This document shows, piece after piece, positions 9,259-21,800 of a DNA stretch of 64,000 bases; positions within the stretch are counted from its first letter, which is position 1; each line of letters begins with the position of its first letter. The stretch is from contig CM059977.1 in assembly GCA_030490835.1 (NCBI GenBank), positions 38,399,676-38,463,675 of the forward strand, given 5' to 3'. This DNA comes from Annona cherimola. Lineage: Eukaryota > Streptophyta > Magnoliopsida > Magnoliales > Annonaceae. Below the pieces are notes generated by a model. That model was not told the DNA's origin, did not search any database, and was given only the letters and a program-made list of their open reading frames with translations. The position numbers and the translations under genes are program-made.

Positions 9259-12095
9259 GCTTGCGGGGGAAGCCAGCTTGGAGAGCATGTGAGGTGGGCA
9301 GAGACTTTGGAGGCACGTGAAGTGAAGGATTAGGATGGGCCCTCCCACAGCTGTTTGTGGGCCCCACCTCACCTTCCTAGTTCCTGCGGTCCGTGAAGCT
9401 TTGCTGGTGCCCTCTCCCCTCCCTCTTTTGGACTCATGCGGATCCGTGAATCCACTTTCCTCATCCTGATGTGACTGGTCCCTTCCAATTTGCATTTTCC
9501 CACCTCAGAACCTATACATGCATTCACACATATACCCCTCTCCTCAGTCCTCACCTCCATTTTAGCCCACCTTTCCACAATCCTAACCGTCCCTGTGATT
9601 CTTTGCTCTTTCATCAAAAACACCAAAATTTTGAACTTCTGTTTAGGCACACCCACACCTTTGATCATTTCATTCTTTTACTTGCACATGGTAGGCATAT
9701 CTTCATACTTGGGTCAATTTGTTGGGCTATGTTCATTTCAAATATATCTATTTTAGCCACTTTAATTATTTCTCATTCCTGTTTATATTTTTAATCCTTT
9801 TTTACCTCAATCTCATTTTAACCTTCTTACATTTTATAATACCACAAATACTCCCATTTATTATTTTCTTTTCGTTTCGTATCATTTTCAGTCCTTTTCA
9901 TTCATCCATGCTCGGTTTCAAACTTATCCAGGGTTGTCGAAGAAGACTCCAATCCCATTGAAATATGACATCTGACCGACGTTGCCCATGCATCGAGGCC
10001 AAAATTTTCGGCACCCTGGCAGATGTTGATGCGTGACATGTGTTATCACCAGGGAAAGCTATTCTGCACACTTCGCATTTATAAGGGCCCATCTCAATTT
10101 ACCAAAGTTTTGCCTCTAGTTCAAAATTTATCTACATTATTTTAATAATTTCAAATATATCCGCATAATTTATCCAAAATCTCATTCGCCGAATTAGATG
10201 GGTGGTTTGACCTTTCATGAAATAATGAATATGATCAAACCTTAATATGACTTGAAATTGATCTGTCTACACTTAAAAATTCAAATAATAAATGATTCTA
10301 TATCTTAAAAGTATTAAAAATTATCTGAATATAAATTTTTAGTTATAAAATCATTATTAGGGCTTAAACATATCTTTTATCTTATAAAGGGCTAATGGCT
10401 TGTTTATCAAATCTCTAAAGCTTGAGTATGAACGGAATTTTTGAAAATTAAAGACAAAACTTGTAGGTATTTTTAAGATTTGCCTTTATAATAACTATAT
10501 ATAAGATGTAGACATTGCTAAGATAAACCGATCACATTTCCTAATTAGTAGAAAAGTCCAATAAATGGATTTTTAAAATTAAAATAAACTTTTTTAAAAT
10601 ATTAAGAACAAATTTGGATGAATTACTTAGTGTTATAAACAATTCAAGATCCTTAAATGGAATGTGTATTATTGTTCCCAGAACATTTTTTTCAATTCTA
10701 ATACACCTTTTACAATTTTCAACACAATTTTACATTCCCGATATAACTTTTCTTGTTAATATATATCATTATATTCTCATCTTATTTCTCCAAACCATTT
10801 TAAAATAGATTAATGTTAGTTTTTACCAACCTATTAACTCATTTGATAATCCATTTAACCCATTTATTTTAAATAAATGGTCATAGATCGAAAGTTATTG
10901 GCTCATCAACCCTTATAACAATTTATTACATCTATTAACCTACTAACAACTCATTATCTTAGTATATAAACTCAAACCAACTATATGCAACTTTTCTTGA
11001 TTATGAGATTTGTTTATAAGCTATTAACATTTTTAGTCTAAATTTATTTTCTATCATGTAGTTATTGATAAATCATTTGCATTACAACTCGTTTACAATT
11101 TATTTACATCTTATATAAACAACACATTAACACCCCACAGATTAGTATCCAGATTTTGTAATGGTTTTATAAAATATTAGGGTTGGGATTTAATAAATGG
11201 ATCTCCTGATTAACCCCTAATAATCCGGAGTGCAAAACCATCTCCTCATTGTTGGTAAAATCTAATTTACAACAAACTCATATTTACCAAAAATAATATC
11301 GTTTTCATCAAAAGACTTTATTAGTAAATAAAAAATAAAATAAAATAAAAAATCACATAATGAATGTAATAAATAATATTTAAAATTTAAAAATTAGAAA
11401 ACAAATCCATTTTTATAGAAATGCATGCCTTTTGTTTACCATAAAAATTTATAATAAATTCAAAAAGATAAACTATCTCTAAAAAATATTTTCTATAAAT
11501 TTATTACTTACTTCATCCAAAATATTCTTGATACTTTTATTCGAAAATTTTATGTCTATGTGAAAATTGGTTTATTGCAAAATTTTATCATAGGATAATC
11601 TGTTGGTATTTTTGCTTTTGAGAACTGAAACAATGGAAATATTTCTCACTTCTCCAAAAGTTGAAATGCATGGTTCGACTTCTAAATCATTCATATTGCT
11701 TGAAATGATGGTTTGTATATTATAAATAAGAATGATTTTAAAGATTATATTATTTTTTAACTAAATATGATACATTAAATATGTTAGATGGCTTAGATTT
11801 CATAAAATAAAACCAAGCATTTTCACATTTGGGGAAATGGGAAATGTTTCAACTAAAACACTTCCTTTTGTATTTTCATCAAAGGTGCATTTAGATATTT
11901 GTTTTCATTTCACAATAATATTAGATTAAAATTTGAAATTACCTTTTATATATGCATACGTCTTTTTTATCTAATATTTATTAGAATAAAATTGATATTA
12001 CCGAGTTTCCTAAAAGCCAAAAAATATCGTTTTATATTGGCCTTGCGAAATGATATATTTGCAATAAAATCAATAAGGAAAATGCTCGTACAAAA
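9258..12095. other. Intergenic, very AT-rich from about 10.1 kb
   Basis: 9258-9480 is less AT-rich, but its open frames (9130-9668, minus) are low-complexity and overlap the G run, so they are not called. From 10.1 kb the sequence is AT-rich with no gene. About 10.82-11.15 kb belongs to a dispersed family rich in CATTTAACCCATTTA-like blocks, found again at 32.2, 39.0, 61.5 and 62.2 kb. Confidence 0.5.
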
Positions 12096-13197
12096 TGTTG
12101 GGAAATTTTCCAAACAAAATTACAATAGGATTTTACAATATTATATAAAAGAAGTTATTCTGTTAGCCCAAGCTAAACAAATGATTCACTTAGCCCACCT
12201 CAAAAAACTCATTTAATATTATTTTTTTGGTTTTTCATACACTTGTTTATCTAAGTGTATTTAATATACAAACCAAGTTTTACCCTTTTTGGATATACGT
12301 ATATTTTTTAAAATTTTTAAACATAGGAGTATTTTAAATACCTATATATAGATGTTTAAAAATCTCAAAAAATATATGCACATATTAAAAAATGATAAAA
12401 CTTGGTTTATATGTTAAATAGACTTAGATAAACAAGTGTATGAATAAAAAAAGTAAAAAAATATTTTAAATGAATTTTTAAAGGTAGGCTAAGCAAGTCA
12501 TTTTCTTAACCTAGGCTAACAGGATCATTCCTCATTATATAAATATTGTAAAATATGTAGAGATGTTGGATTTGGACTCAGTCATTATTTGGGCCAGGTC
12601 TTTTATGATTTTTTGGTACACTCTTAACATTTTCTCAGCATACACACATGGAATTCGTTTAGTATGCATGCATGCATGCATGCTCTAATGTGTGAATTGA
12701 TCACTTTGACGTTGTATGGCATGTATCCAAGCTTTAGCGTGTGACTTGGTCTTTTAACGTTGCATGGTTGCATGATTACCATGTATGGTGATATGGAGCG
12801 CTTAAGCCGTGTTGAATGTTGTGTACGTATACTTGAGACAAGCCTACAAATACTGTATTGTGTTATTGCAAGAGAATGCAACCCAACTGCAAGAATTCCT
12901 TGTTGCATGTTGTATATTAAAAAAATTAGAGTTATCAGTTGTGATCGGTTTCAAGTTTCAGCTCCATCAAAGCTGTTTCTATTTCAAGTATTGAATCTAG
13001 AAGGAAAGTTTTTCATTCTAGATTAGATTTATTCGTTCTTTGTATCCTAGGACCAAATCGCTATAACCCTAAAATGGATGTGAGGATACAAATATTGTCT
13101 TAAAGAAAGTGACATTTTATAACATGCCTGGAAAAAAACCTATTTTTTCCGCTTTCCTTAAAATTTTCTCTTTTCTATTTTCAAGTCACTGCCCTAA
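12096..13197 (+). repeat. 5' LTR of copia element II (interrupted by a MITE)
   Basis: Without the 12150-12533 insertion and its 10-bp target copy, about 708 bp remain, close to the 686-bp partner at 18115-18800. Ends TCAAGTCACTGCCC. It includes an (ATGC)n patch at 12666-12682. Confidence 0.8.
12150..12533. mobile_element. Foldback MITE, Mutator-like (family F, copy 1)
   Basis: A 384-bp insertion flanked by a 10-bp direct repeat ATTATATAAA (12140-12149 and 12534-12543). The other LTR has a single copy of this site, so the empty site is visible. The ends are inverted (CTGTTAGCCCAAGCTAA versus, reversed, CTGTTAGCCTAGGTTAA) and the two halves are inverted copies through the whole length, including AAACCAAGTTTTA near each side. 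A 9-10-bp duplication is typical of Mutator-type elements. Confidence 0.88.
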
Positions 13198-13847
13198 TAA
13201 ACTTAAGGCAATACCTCCTTTTATTATCCTAAAATGGCCCCTCGATCCACCATTCCCCTTACTAAGCCAGATGTTCCAAGATTAGATGCCTATGTAGGAA
13301 CCAACTTCAATAGGTGGCAACAACAACTTCATTTTCCTAACCCATCTTAGAGTTGTTTATATCCTCACCACCCAAAAACCTGAAGTAAGTGCGAGTGAGA
13401 CACTACTGCAACAATGAAGAAGAATAAAGTGATAGATAAACAACTATATCTACAAAGCTCACATCATTGAACCCCTATCAGACTCTCTTTTCAAATCGTA
13501 CCAAAAGGTGAACACAGTCAAAAAAATATGAGACTCACTTCAGCACAAGTAAAACACAGATAATGCGAGAATTAAGAAATTTGTAAGTGATTTCCTTAAG
13601 TATGTTATGACTAACGATAAGCTGATCCTTGAACAAGTAAGTGTAGACTTCTAAAAAAATAACACTAAAAAAAGTCCTAAGGCACACATCATTGAAGAAA
13701 ATTTTATTGCTATAATTTCTAAAATTTGTGTTGTGAGTGATGATCAAACCTGATGGCTTGATTTTGGGGCCACTAGGCATGTATACAAAGATAAAAGTCA
13801 ATTTAAAACTTACGAATCTAGTAATAATAAAAATAATCTATTCATGG

Positions 13848-14204
13848 GCAATTCGTCTACTGCTAAAGTGGTAGGATCGTGACTATTGTCCTGAAGCTTG
13901 CTTCTGGGAAATCACTCACCCTCACTAATGTACTTCATGTATCGAAAATTTGCAAAACTTGATCTCAGTCAACCTTCTTAGTAAATATGATTTTAAATTA
14001 GTATTTAAGTCAGATGAAATTATTATTACTAAGGGTGGTCTCTTTGTTGGAAAGAGTTATGTTGTAAATGGTAGGTTCTGCTTGAATGTAAATAATAGAT
14101 CATTTTCTTTTGCTTACATTGTTGATTTTTTTTATTTATGACATGATAGACTAGGTCATGTTAATTTTAGAAATATGAATAGAATGATGAAATTAGGATT
14201 AATT
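13848..14204 (+). repeat. Left copy of duplicated pol segment
   Basis: Direct repeat of 14647-15005 (offset 799 bp), about 10% different by eye. Both copies run from GCAATTCRTCTACTGCTAAA to GATGAAATTAGGATTAATT. It covers part of the protease/GAG-pre-integrase region. Confidence 0.9.
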
Positions 14205-14223
14205 ATTCACATTTCATTTGATA

Positions 14224-14638
14224 GTCAGAGGTGAATTGAAAGCTAAGCAATGGTCATTCGAAAGATCCCCTGGGGAAAAATAGAGATGTCTCCTATGTTA
14301 CCCGTAATATGTGAAAGTATTGACGTAATTTCATAGAGTTATTCGGTCTGAATGCTATATGAAGAACATAAACTAGATGACGGAACGAGGAGACCTAGGA
14401 TATATAAGATCATGACATGAGTAATTCAGTAGATTTGGATTCCTATATATCCACTCATGTGGTACTTCATCATACGATACGATTCATATAAGATCCATCT
14501 GCCTAGATGTCATCATAGACATCTAGAAAGTCATATGCTTTGAAAAAAGCTTGTACGGTTTGGGAATGAGTTTTTATTGATCAAACAGAAGAATCTACTT
14601 CAACCGATATGCCCTTAGGCACGACCATACATAACATG
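14224..14638 (+). other. rpl2: Plastid DNA insertion (NUPT): rpl2 intron 3' end plus start of exon 2
   Basis: I recognise this as the 3' part of the group II intron of chloroplast rpl2 followed by the first codons of exon 2 (TDMPLGT at about 14612-14632, then I-H-N). The intron domain V/VI signature is visible (CTTGTACGGTTTGGG near 14547-14561), followed by the usual GATCAAACAGAAGAATCTAC and the exon junction. Some bases differ from the sequence I know, for example an A in what is normally ACGGCC, as expected for nuclear decay. It lies between two direct copies of a copia segment. Non-functional fragment; identification is from memory of conserved plastid sequence. Confidence 0.88.
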
Positions 14639-14646
14639 CGTAATTA

Positions 14647-15005
14647 GCAATTCATCTACTGCTAAAGTGGTTAGGGTCGTGAACTATTACCCTGAAGCTA
14701 GCTTCTTGGAAATCACTCACCCTCGCTAATGTACTTTATGTATCGAAAATTCGTAAAAACTTGATTTCAGTCAACCTTCTTAGTGAATATAATTTTAAAT
14801 TGGTATTTAAATCAGATCAAATTATTACTACTAAGGGTGGTCTCTTTGTTGGGAAGGGTTATGTTGTTGATGGCAGGTTCTGCCTAAATGTAAATAATGG
14901 ATTATTTTTTCTGCTTACATTGTTGATTTTTTTTCTTTATGACATGATAGACTAGGCCATGTTGATTTTAGAAATACGGACAGTATGATGAAATTAGGAT
15001 TAATT
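14647..15005 (+). repeat. Right copy of duplicated pol segment
   Basis: Partner of 13848-14204. From here the copia coding order continues into integrase, so this copy is the one collinear with the rest of pol. Confidence 0.9.
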
Positions 15006-18000
15006 CCTAGATCCTTTAATGAATCATCTAATAAATATAAAGTTGCTATTCAAATTAAAATTACTAAAAAGTCATTTCAAAAGTTAGAAAGAAATTCAGA
15101 ATTATTGGGTTTAATTCATTCTAATATATGTAAGATGAAAAATAACCTAACAAAAAGTGGTAAAAGATATTTTATAATATTTATAGATGATTTCGGTATA
15201 TACACCTATTTTATTTGCTAAGAATCAAAGATGGAGCTTTAGACAACTTCAAATCTTATAAGGCTGAAGTTAAAAATCAACTTAGTAAAAATCATAAAAT
15301 CTCTAAAATCTAATAGAGGTGACGAATATTTATCTAGTGATTTTAATGATTTTTTATGAAAATATTGACATATTTCACCACGTGAAAAACCTCTTATACA
15401 CCTCAACAGAATTGAACTGTAGAAAGAAAAAAATAGAACTTTAGTTAAGATGGTAAATTCAATGTTAATAAATGCAGACCTAAGTAAATGTTGGTGAGTG
15501 AAGCTTTATTAACAGCTTGTCACATTCTTAATAGAGCCTCATATAAGAAAACTAAAACTACTCATTATGAATTATGAAAAAATAAGGCACATAATCCTAA
15601 ATATTTAAGAGTTTGGAAGCTATAGAGCCTTAGTAAGATTGTCTGATCCTAAAGAACCTAAATTAGGATAAAGATAAATAGAATGCATATTTTTGAGTTA
15701 TGTAATCAATAGTAAAGCCTTTAGATTTGTAATAGTAGAGACTAAACATCCACTCCAGTAAAATATAATTATTAAATCCGAAAATGTTGATTTTTATAAA
15801 AATACTAACAAATTTATTCCTAGCTTGTTATAGTGATGAAACTTCTTTTTCTCAACAGTTGGTAAATTTAAAATTGATGATTCTACATCTGCAGATAAAC
15901 TTATAGAATATGATAATGAAAATGTGAAAAAAAATAAAAGAGCTAGGAAATATAATTATAATTATTTTGAGCCTGATTTTCAATTATACATAGTAAAAGG
16001 ATTCAAAAATAATATAAATGAGGAACACATAATTGTTTTTCATACTGAAAGAGATCTGTCTAGTTATGAAGAGGCTATGAAATCTCCAAATGCATCGTAC
16101 TAGAAAGAACTAATCTAAGATAAAATGGATTCAATAATGGAAAACGAAACTTAGAAGTTAGTTAATTTACCATTAGGATTTAAATTTATAGGTTGCAAAT
16201 ATATTTTTTTAAAAAATAAAGTTGATAGCTCAATTACTAAATTTAAAGCTAGACTAGTAGCTAAGAGATTTGAGCAAAATGAAAGTATAGATTTCTTTAA
16301 CACTTATCCCTAGTAGCTAAAATTTCAAGCATCAGATTATTAATAGCCCTAGTTTCTATCCATCACCTTGAAATTCATCAAATGGATGTAAAAACTTAAA
16401 TAGAGATTTAGAAAAGAAAATTTACATGAAATAACCTCAAGGATTCATAAAGCCTAGAAAGGCAAGAAATCTTGAATACAGATAAAATATTTATATGGTT
16501 TAAAACAAACACCTAAGTGGTAACATAAAAATTTGATCAGGTCGAGTTATCAAATGAGTTTAAATTAAACTAATTAGACAAATATGTTTACAGTAAATTT
16601 ACTGCAAATAGAGGTGTTATTATTCATTGTATGTGGATGATATGCTCATTTTGGGACTGATATTGATATTATTGAAAATACTAAAAGCTTCTTGTTAGTT
16701 AATTTTGATATGAAAGATATGAGCAATGTAGATGTTATTCTTAGCATCAAGATTATTACACGTGACAATGTATATTGAAAAAATACTCAAGCGGTTTAAC
16801 CATTTTGATGCTAGTGTAGCCTCAACTCCTTTTGATCTTAGCATTAAGTTATGTAAAAATAATAAAAAGATATGTAGATCAACTTGAGTATGCTAAAGTG
16901 ATTGGAAGTTTGACATATGTTATATATCATACTCGACCAGATATTGCTTATGTTGTGGGTATACTTAGTAGGTTCGCTAGTAATTAATGATATGCATATT
17001 GGAAAATAATTTATAGGATATTAAAATATTTAAAAAAGACCATTACTTATAGATTGCATTTCTGTGGCGAATCCATTGTATGGGAAGGGTATAGTGATGC
17101 AAGTTGGATTTCAGATACCGAAGAGTCCATGTCTACTAGTGATTGAATTTTTACTCTTGGGAGAGTTATTATTTCTTGGGCTTCTAAAAAGCAAACCTAT
17201 ATTGCACATTCTACTATGGAATTCGAGCTCCTTGCCTTAGCTACAACATGGAAAGAGGTATAATGGCTTAAAATTCACTAATTGAAAATCTCATTTGGCC
17301 TAAGTGAATACCTCCTATTTATTTACATTGTGACAGCAAAATTACTTTATCAATGGTATACAATAAGACTTATAATTGTAAGTTGAGACATATTGTGTTG
17401 AGGCATAACTATGTAAGGTAGTTGCTCCAAGGTGAAATAGTAAATATTGATTTTGTAAAATCAAGTGAAAACTTAACAGACCTAGGTACAAAAAGCCTTA
17501 CTCAAGAAATGGTCTGGAAAATGGTAAGAGAGATGAGACTTAGATCTACATGTAATGAATTGCAATGACTGAAACTCAACTCTAAACTTGTAGTCTGGGT
17601 CTAAAGTTCAATGAGTAAAATAAGTTATTTTGTAACTTGCAAGCATTGATAATATTTATTTATTTTTACATCCTTCAGGTAGTGCTTGATTTCTATAATA
17701 TATTTATTAGGTTGAGTATATTATATTCTTAATGGATATAAAATCATATGTTGGAGTATTTAATTACAGGGATATTCTAAATAGATCCACCTACATGAGT
17801 GTTGCAAGTAAGGCTTCTTTTGTTTTCAAAATGTGTGAGTTCGCTCCACGGTACTCATGAAACTGGAATACTAATACATGGTCATAACGTGTCATATTTA
17901 TAAACACTTGATCTAATTAGGAATCTCGTATGTGGGGTATGTTCAATCTATCAGATGGGGTCAACAATTCAAAGCCTTAGTTATTGTATACTTTGGTAGA

Positions 18001-18114
18001 TCCTAATATATTTTCACTAAATGAAGATTCAAGTCTATCCGACACCTTTAACTATGTAAGAGATTTCTTTGGCTTGAGGTGGAGTTGATTTTAATTTTGA
18101 AAATGGCAAGAAAA

Positions 18115-18800
18115 TGTTGGGACATTTTCAAAAAAAAATTACAATAAGATTCTACAATATTATATAAATGTTGTAAAATATGTAAAGATGTTGAACTCAG
18201 TTATTATTTGGGCTCGGTCTTTTATGATTTTTCTGTGCACTCTTGGCATTTTCACAGCATGCGCACATGGAATTCATTTGGCATGCATGCATGCTTTAAC
18301 ATGGGAATCGGTCATTTTGACGCTGTATGGCATGTCTCCATGCTTCAGCGTGCGACTCGGTCTTTTGACATTACATAGTTGTGTGGTTGCCATGTATGGT
18401 GATATGGATCGCTTAAGCCGTGTTGAACGTTGTGCCTATCAACATATACTTGAGACAAGCCTATGTATACTGCATTTTGTCATTGCAAGAGAGTACAACC
18501 TAACTGCAAGAATTCCTTGTTGCATGCTGCATATTAAAAAAAAAAAACTAGAGTTATCAGTCGTGATCGATTTTGAGTTTCGACCCCATCAAAGTTGCTT
18601 GGCTATTTTCCATACTAGATTAGATTTATTCTGTCTTTGTATCTTAGAGGCAAATTACTATAATTCTATAATAGCTGAGAGGGTGCAATGCCTTAAGGAA
18701 AGTGACATATGTAACACTCTTAGAAGAGACTTATTTTTTTTGCGGTTTTCTCGCTTTCCCGAAACATTTTCTTTTTCTATTTTTAAGTCTCTGCCCAACA
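18115..18800 (+). repeat. 3' LTR of copia element II
   Basis: 686 bp, TGTTGGGA ... CTGCCCAACA. A GAGGTGGAG purine tract lies about 35 bp upstream (18076-18084). An open frame of 219 codons (18188-18847) crosses the LTR, has no domain and is not called a gene. Confidence 0.82.
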
Positions 18801-21800
18801 AAATCAATGTGGGTTCCATTGAGGAAAGCTCTTCAGGGCCTGTTTGAAAGCATCATTGCATTTGAAAGAAGAAATCGGATATGAAGAGTTTTTGTGCAAT
18901 AGAAAATGAGAGATTATATAATGAATTGGGAAAGTAAGGTTGTTATGATTTGATATTGACACCAAAATGCATCCACGATAACAGCAAGGCGTGAAAGGTT
19001 GGTATTAAGTTACAGCATCTGATTGCTGCGACATCTCTGTACTTTTACTTGGTAGAGCATTCATAAAATAAAATTTATTTTTTATTCAACGAGTCTAATT
19101 ACTCAAGAAAATTCCTAAATCGTTATGCATACCGATCTTTAATTACATCTTCAGAAAAAAACCCTTGATTTTGAAAAAGTATAGATATAAAGGAAGATGA
19201 AATCTGTGAAGTCTTCAACTTGTGAAAGATTTTTAAAAAATATGATCTTTGCCTTTTAAGCCTATGAGAAATCAAAAGCTAGGTGTGAAAATGGTTTGAA
19301 CTTTCAATCAATCTCAGAAAGATTGAAGACAAGTGATCTTTGTCATTTATGCTTGTGAGAAATCAAAAGTTAAGTTTGGAGGTGATGCAATCATTTTTTT
19401 GGCCTAAAAAAGATTGAAAGACGAGTGGTCTTTATTATTTATGTCTACGAGAGATCAAGAACTAGATGCGAAGGTCTTTAATTGTGAAATTTAGAAAAAA
19501 GGAGATGAACGACATGGAATAGGATTTGTGCACTTGAAAAATAAAGAAAATAAGATGATGGATAAGATGTCTTTGTTATGAAAAAAAAGTGAGTGATTAA
19601 TCCTATTAAGAAGCCTCCGAGGCAGTGCTGGTTGTATTATAAACTTTTTAGACGGCCTATGATCTTATCTAAGATGATGAAAAATTACAATGACCACTAG
19701 AAAATTTTGTGGTGTAAGTTTGTCTCTGGAGCCACTAATGTAGTGATAATAAATCAGTGTTTGGAGATGCATGGTGGGCTCTACAATTTGGGCTGAACTA
19801 AAGGACTGGAGGTTATGAATCACAATCTCTCGTGTAGCGAACTATATAATTCAACTCCATCTAAGGAGCTTCTAGCTCATTTTGGCATGCTTGGGTCAAC
19901 TGTGAAAAGTGTCACTGAGTTATTGAGTTGACTTTGTGGGTGACTCGAATAGTTACTTGGGGCTTGCTCATGATTAGCTGGCTTATTGCGGTTTATACGC
20001 ATGTGTGTCTTAGATCCGGTAAAAAAACTTAGGATGTAAGACTACCCTTGTTATGGACATGTCAATTCATCAGAGCAATGTCATCGATATTGTGATTAAA
20101 TATTTGGCTGTTGTATTGTGCTATTCTTGTTTTGTTCTTGACTAATGGAAAACACAAGATGACATGTTTCTGCCAGCATTGAGTTGTTTGGAATCCATCT
20201 CCTACAATGTTGTACGACTTGATGGATATAGTGCAAGGAAGCTCAGGCTGGATAAGAAAGCAATAACAAGAGCAGCTGGCTGGGGTGGATAATGATCCAT
20301 GTTGGTCTCAAATAATCCAACAATCTTTGTTATGTTAGTAATCCTGTTTATTAAGAGGTATGTTTTGGATCTCAGTTACCTATATGATGCTGGGCATTAC
20401 ACTCAAAAGAAGGGCACTCGTATGTGAAGTCGTTCGGTTGACCATTAACCAACTGTAGATTTCAGATTTTATTGCACCATTTGATGGTTGATTGCTAGGT
20501 GTTTGTGTTAGATTGTCTAGCTTGGTCCGCTTAAATGAGGTTAATTTTTAGTGCTTGTTATGAGTGAGGTAAAATTTATCTTGATATGATCTTGTCATTG
20601 GGATCTATATATATGGGTGCATAGATCTCATGACCTGATCTATTGTATATCATAAAAATATGAAGAGAATAATAGTTTGGTCCCAGCCATATCTATTCAT
20701 TTATTTTTGACATATGCTGCAAACAAGTGGACAAACCAACAGCCTGGAGAATTTGAGTGTGATTTTATGAAACAGAATGTTTTATTTAAAAGACAAATTT
20801 TGATGTAAATGTGATATGGGGCGTCATCAATCCCAAATTGAATAATAATAATAACAACAACAACGACAAAATATATGTTAAAATTAAAGTAGTAATGATT
20901 TAAATAAGATCGTAAAAGAAATGTGATATATTGTAGAAAATGATTAAAATAAGATTATAAAAGAAATATTCATGTCTACCACATTAAAAGGGAGAAAGTT
21001 TTTTTTTTTTTTTTTTCAGGGCAAAATGATGAGCCAGCAATAATCCTTGCAATGCTTGGCTGTCCTTTGATTATTTTTTGGACATTGATCCCATAGTATC
21101 AAAATCCTTTGCGTGCATATATTTGGCAGTAATCATCAGCTTACTGGCACAAAGACGGAGACAATGGAAGATATTAGCATGTGCTGTGAAGATCAAAGGA
21201 CAGCCAAGTTGGGAAGGCCAGATGGCACCAGCAGTAGCCCAGATGAGGACATTCGTATTTACAGAGAAGTGAATGTTGGGTGCCATTGAAGCCTCAACCG
21301 AGCAATGCCTGCAGCACTCGTAGGGATAAAATGTTGCAGCTAAGGTGATCAAAGTAGATCTCAGCCTGACAGAAGGCTGATGATTTTTCACCATTTTTGT
21401 TGAAAAGGCAGGAGCAAAAAGTATAGAGAATACTAATTTCTTTTTAATAAACAAACAGAGAGATGACGATGATGTAGTCATTGTAAGGAGTGTTGTGAAT
21501 CATAACCTGAATAAAGATTAAAAATAGGTAAATTATATTTCAGTAATAAAATGTAGAAAAAATGACAGGACAATAATAATGTAGAAATAATTCTATTTTA
21601 GACAACGTCCAATAATATCCAGCATCATCACGACGGAGATAATAGTACATGATTTCAGTTGAGAGCGATCAAGTATAATTTCACATTAACCATTATGATT
21701 TCATCCTTATTGGCGTGAGCTTCTATATATTTTATGCTTCTTGATCACTTTTTTAGCTAAGATAATTATCTTGAGACCCTCTGAAATTATTCCTTATCCA

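Larger units (their letters stand above)
13234..17570 (+). pseudogene. Degenerate copia gag-pol
   Basis: Short translated stretches in copia order with many stops and frameshifts: gag start at 13234 (MAPRSTIPL ... NFNRWQQQL); protease/pre-integrase near 13755-13830 (ATRHVYKDKSQF); GAG-pre-integrase at 13950-14141 and again at 14761-14955; integrase at 14985-15221 (LERNSELLGLIHSNIC, FIIFIDDF); reverse transcriptase around 16085-16700 (KARLVAKRFEQNE; YVDDM near 16630); RNase H near 17085-17290 (YSDASWISD, ISWASKKQ); C-terminal tail to about 17570. Most of gag is missing. No function is possible. Confidence 0.88.
12096..18800 (+). mobile_element. Decayed Ty1/copia retrotransposon (element II)
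   Basis: Two related long repeats, 12096-13197 and 18115-18800, both begin TGTTGGGA and share blocks such as CGCTTAAGCCGTGTTGAA and TGCAAGAATTCCTTGTTGCA. They flank a decayed plus-strand copia gag-pol (13234-17570). The left LTR holds a 384-bp MITE. No clean tRNA primer site or target duplication could be found, and the LTRs have many differences, so this is an old insertion. The interior also carries a plastid DNA insertion and a duplicated pol segment. Confidence 0.85.

Noticed and set aside
12660..12685. CRISPR-like or regulatory ATGC repeat
   Set aside because: It is a simple ATGC microsatellite, partly shared by the partner LTR.
14540..14600. Functional group II intron
   Set aside because: The domain V-like sequence belongs to the plastid rpl2 fragment. 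The 5' part of the intron and exon 1 are absent.
18188..18847. 219-codon plus frame
   Set aside because: It lies across the 3' LTR of copia element II. The matching left LTR does not keep the frame.
21071..21481. 136-codon minus frame
   Set aside because: No recognised domain, no promoter or splice evidence; left unassigned.
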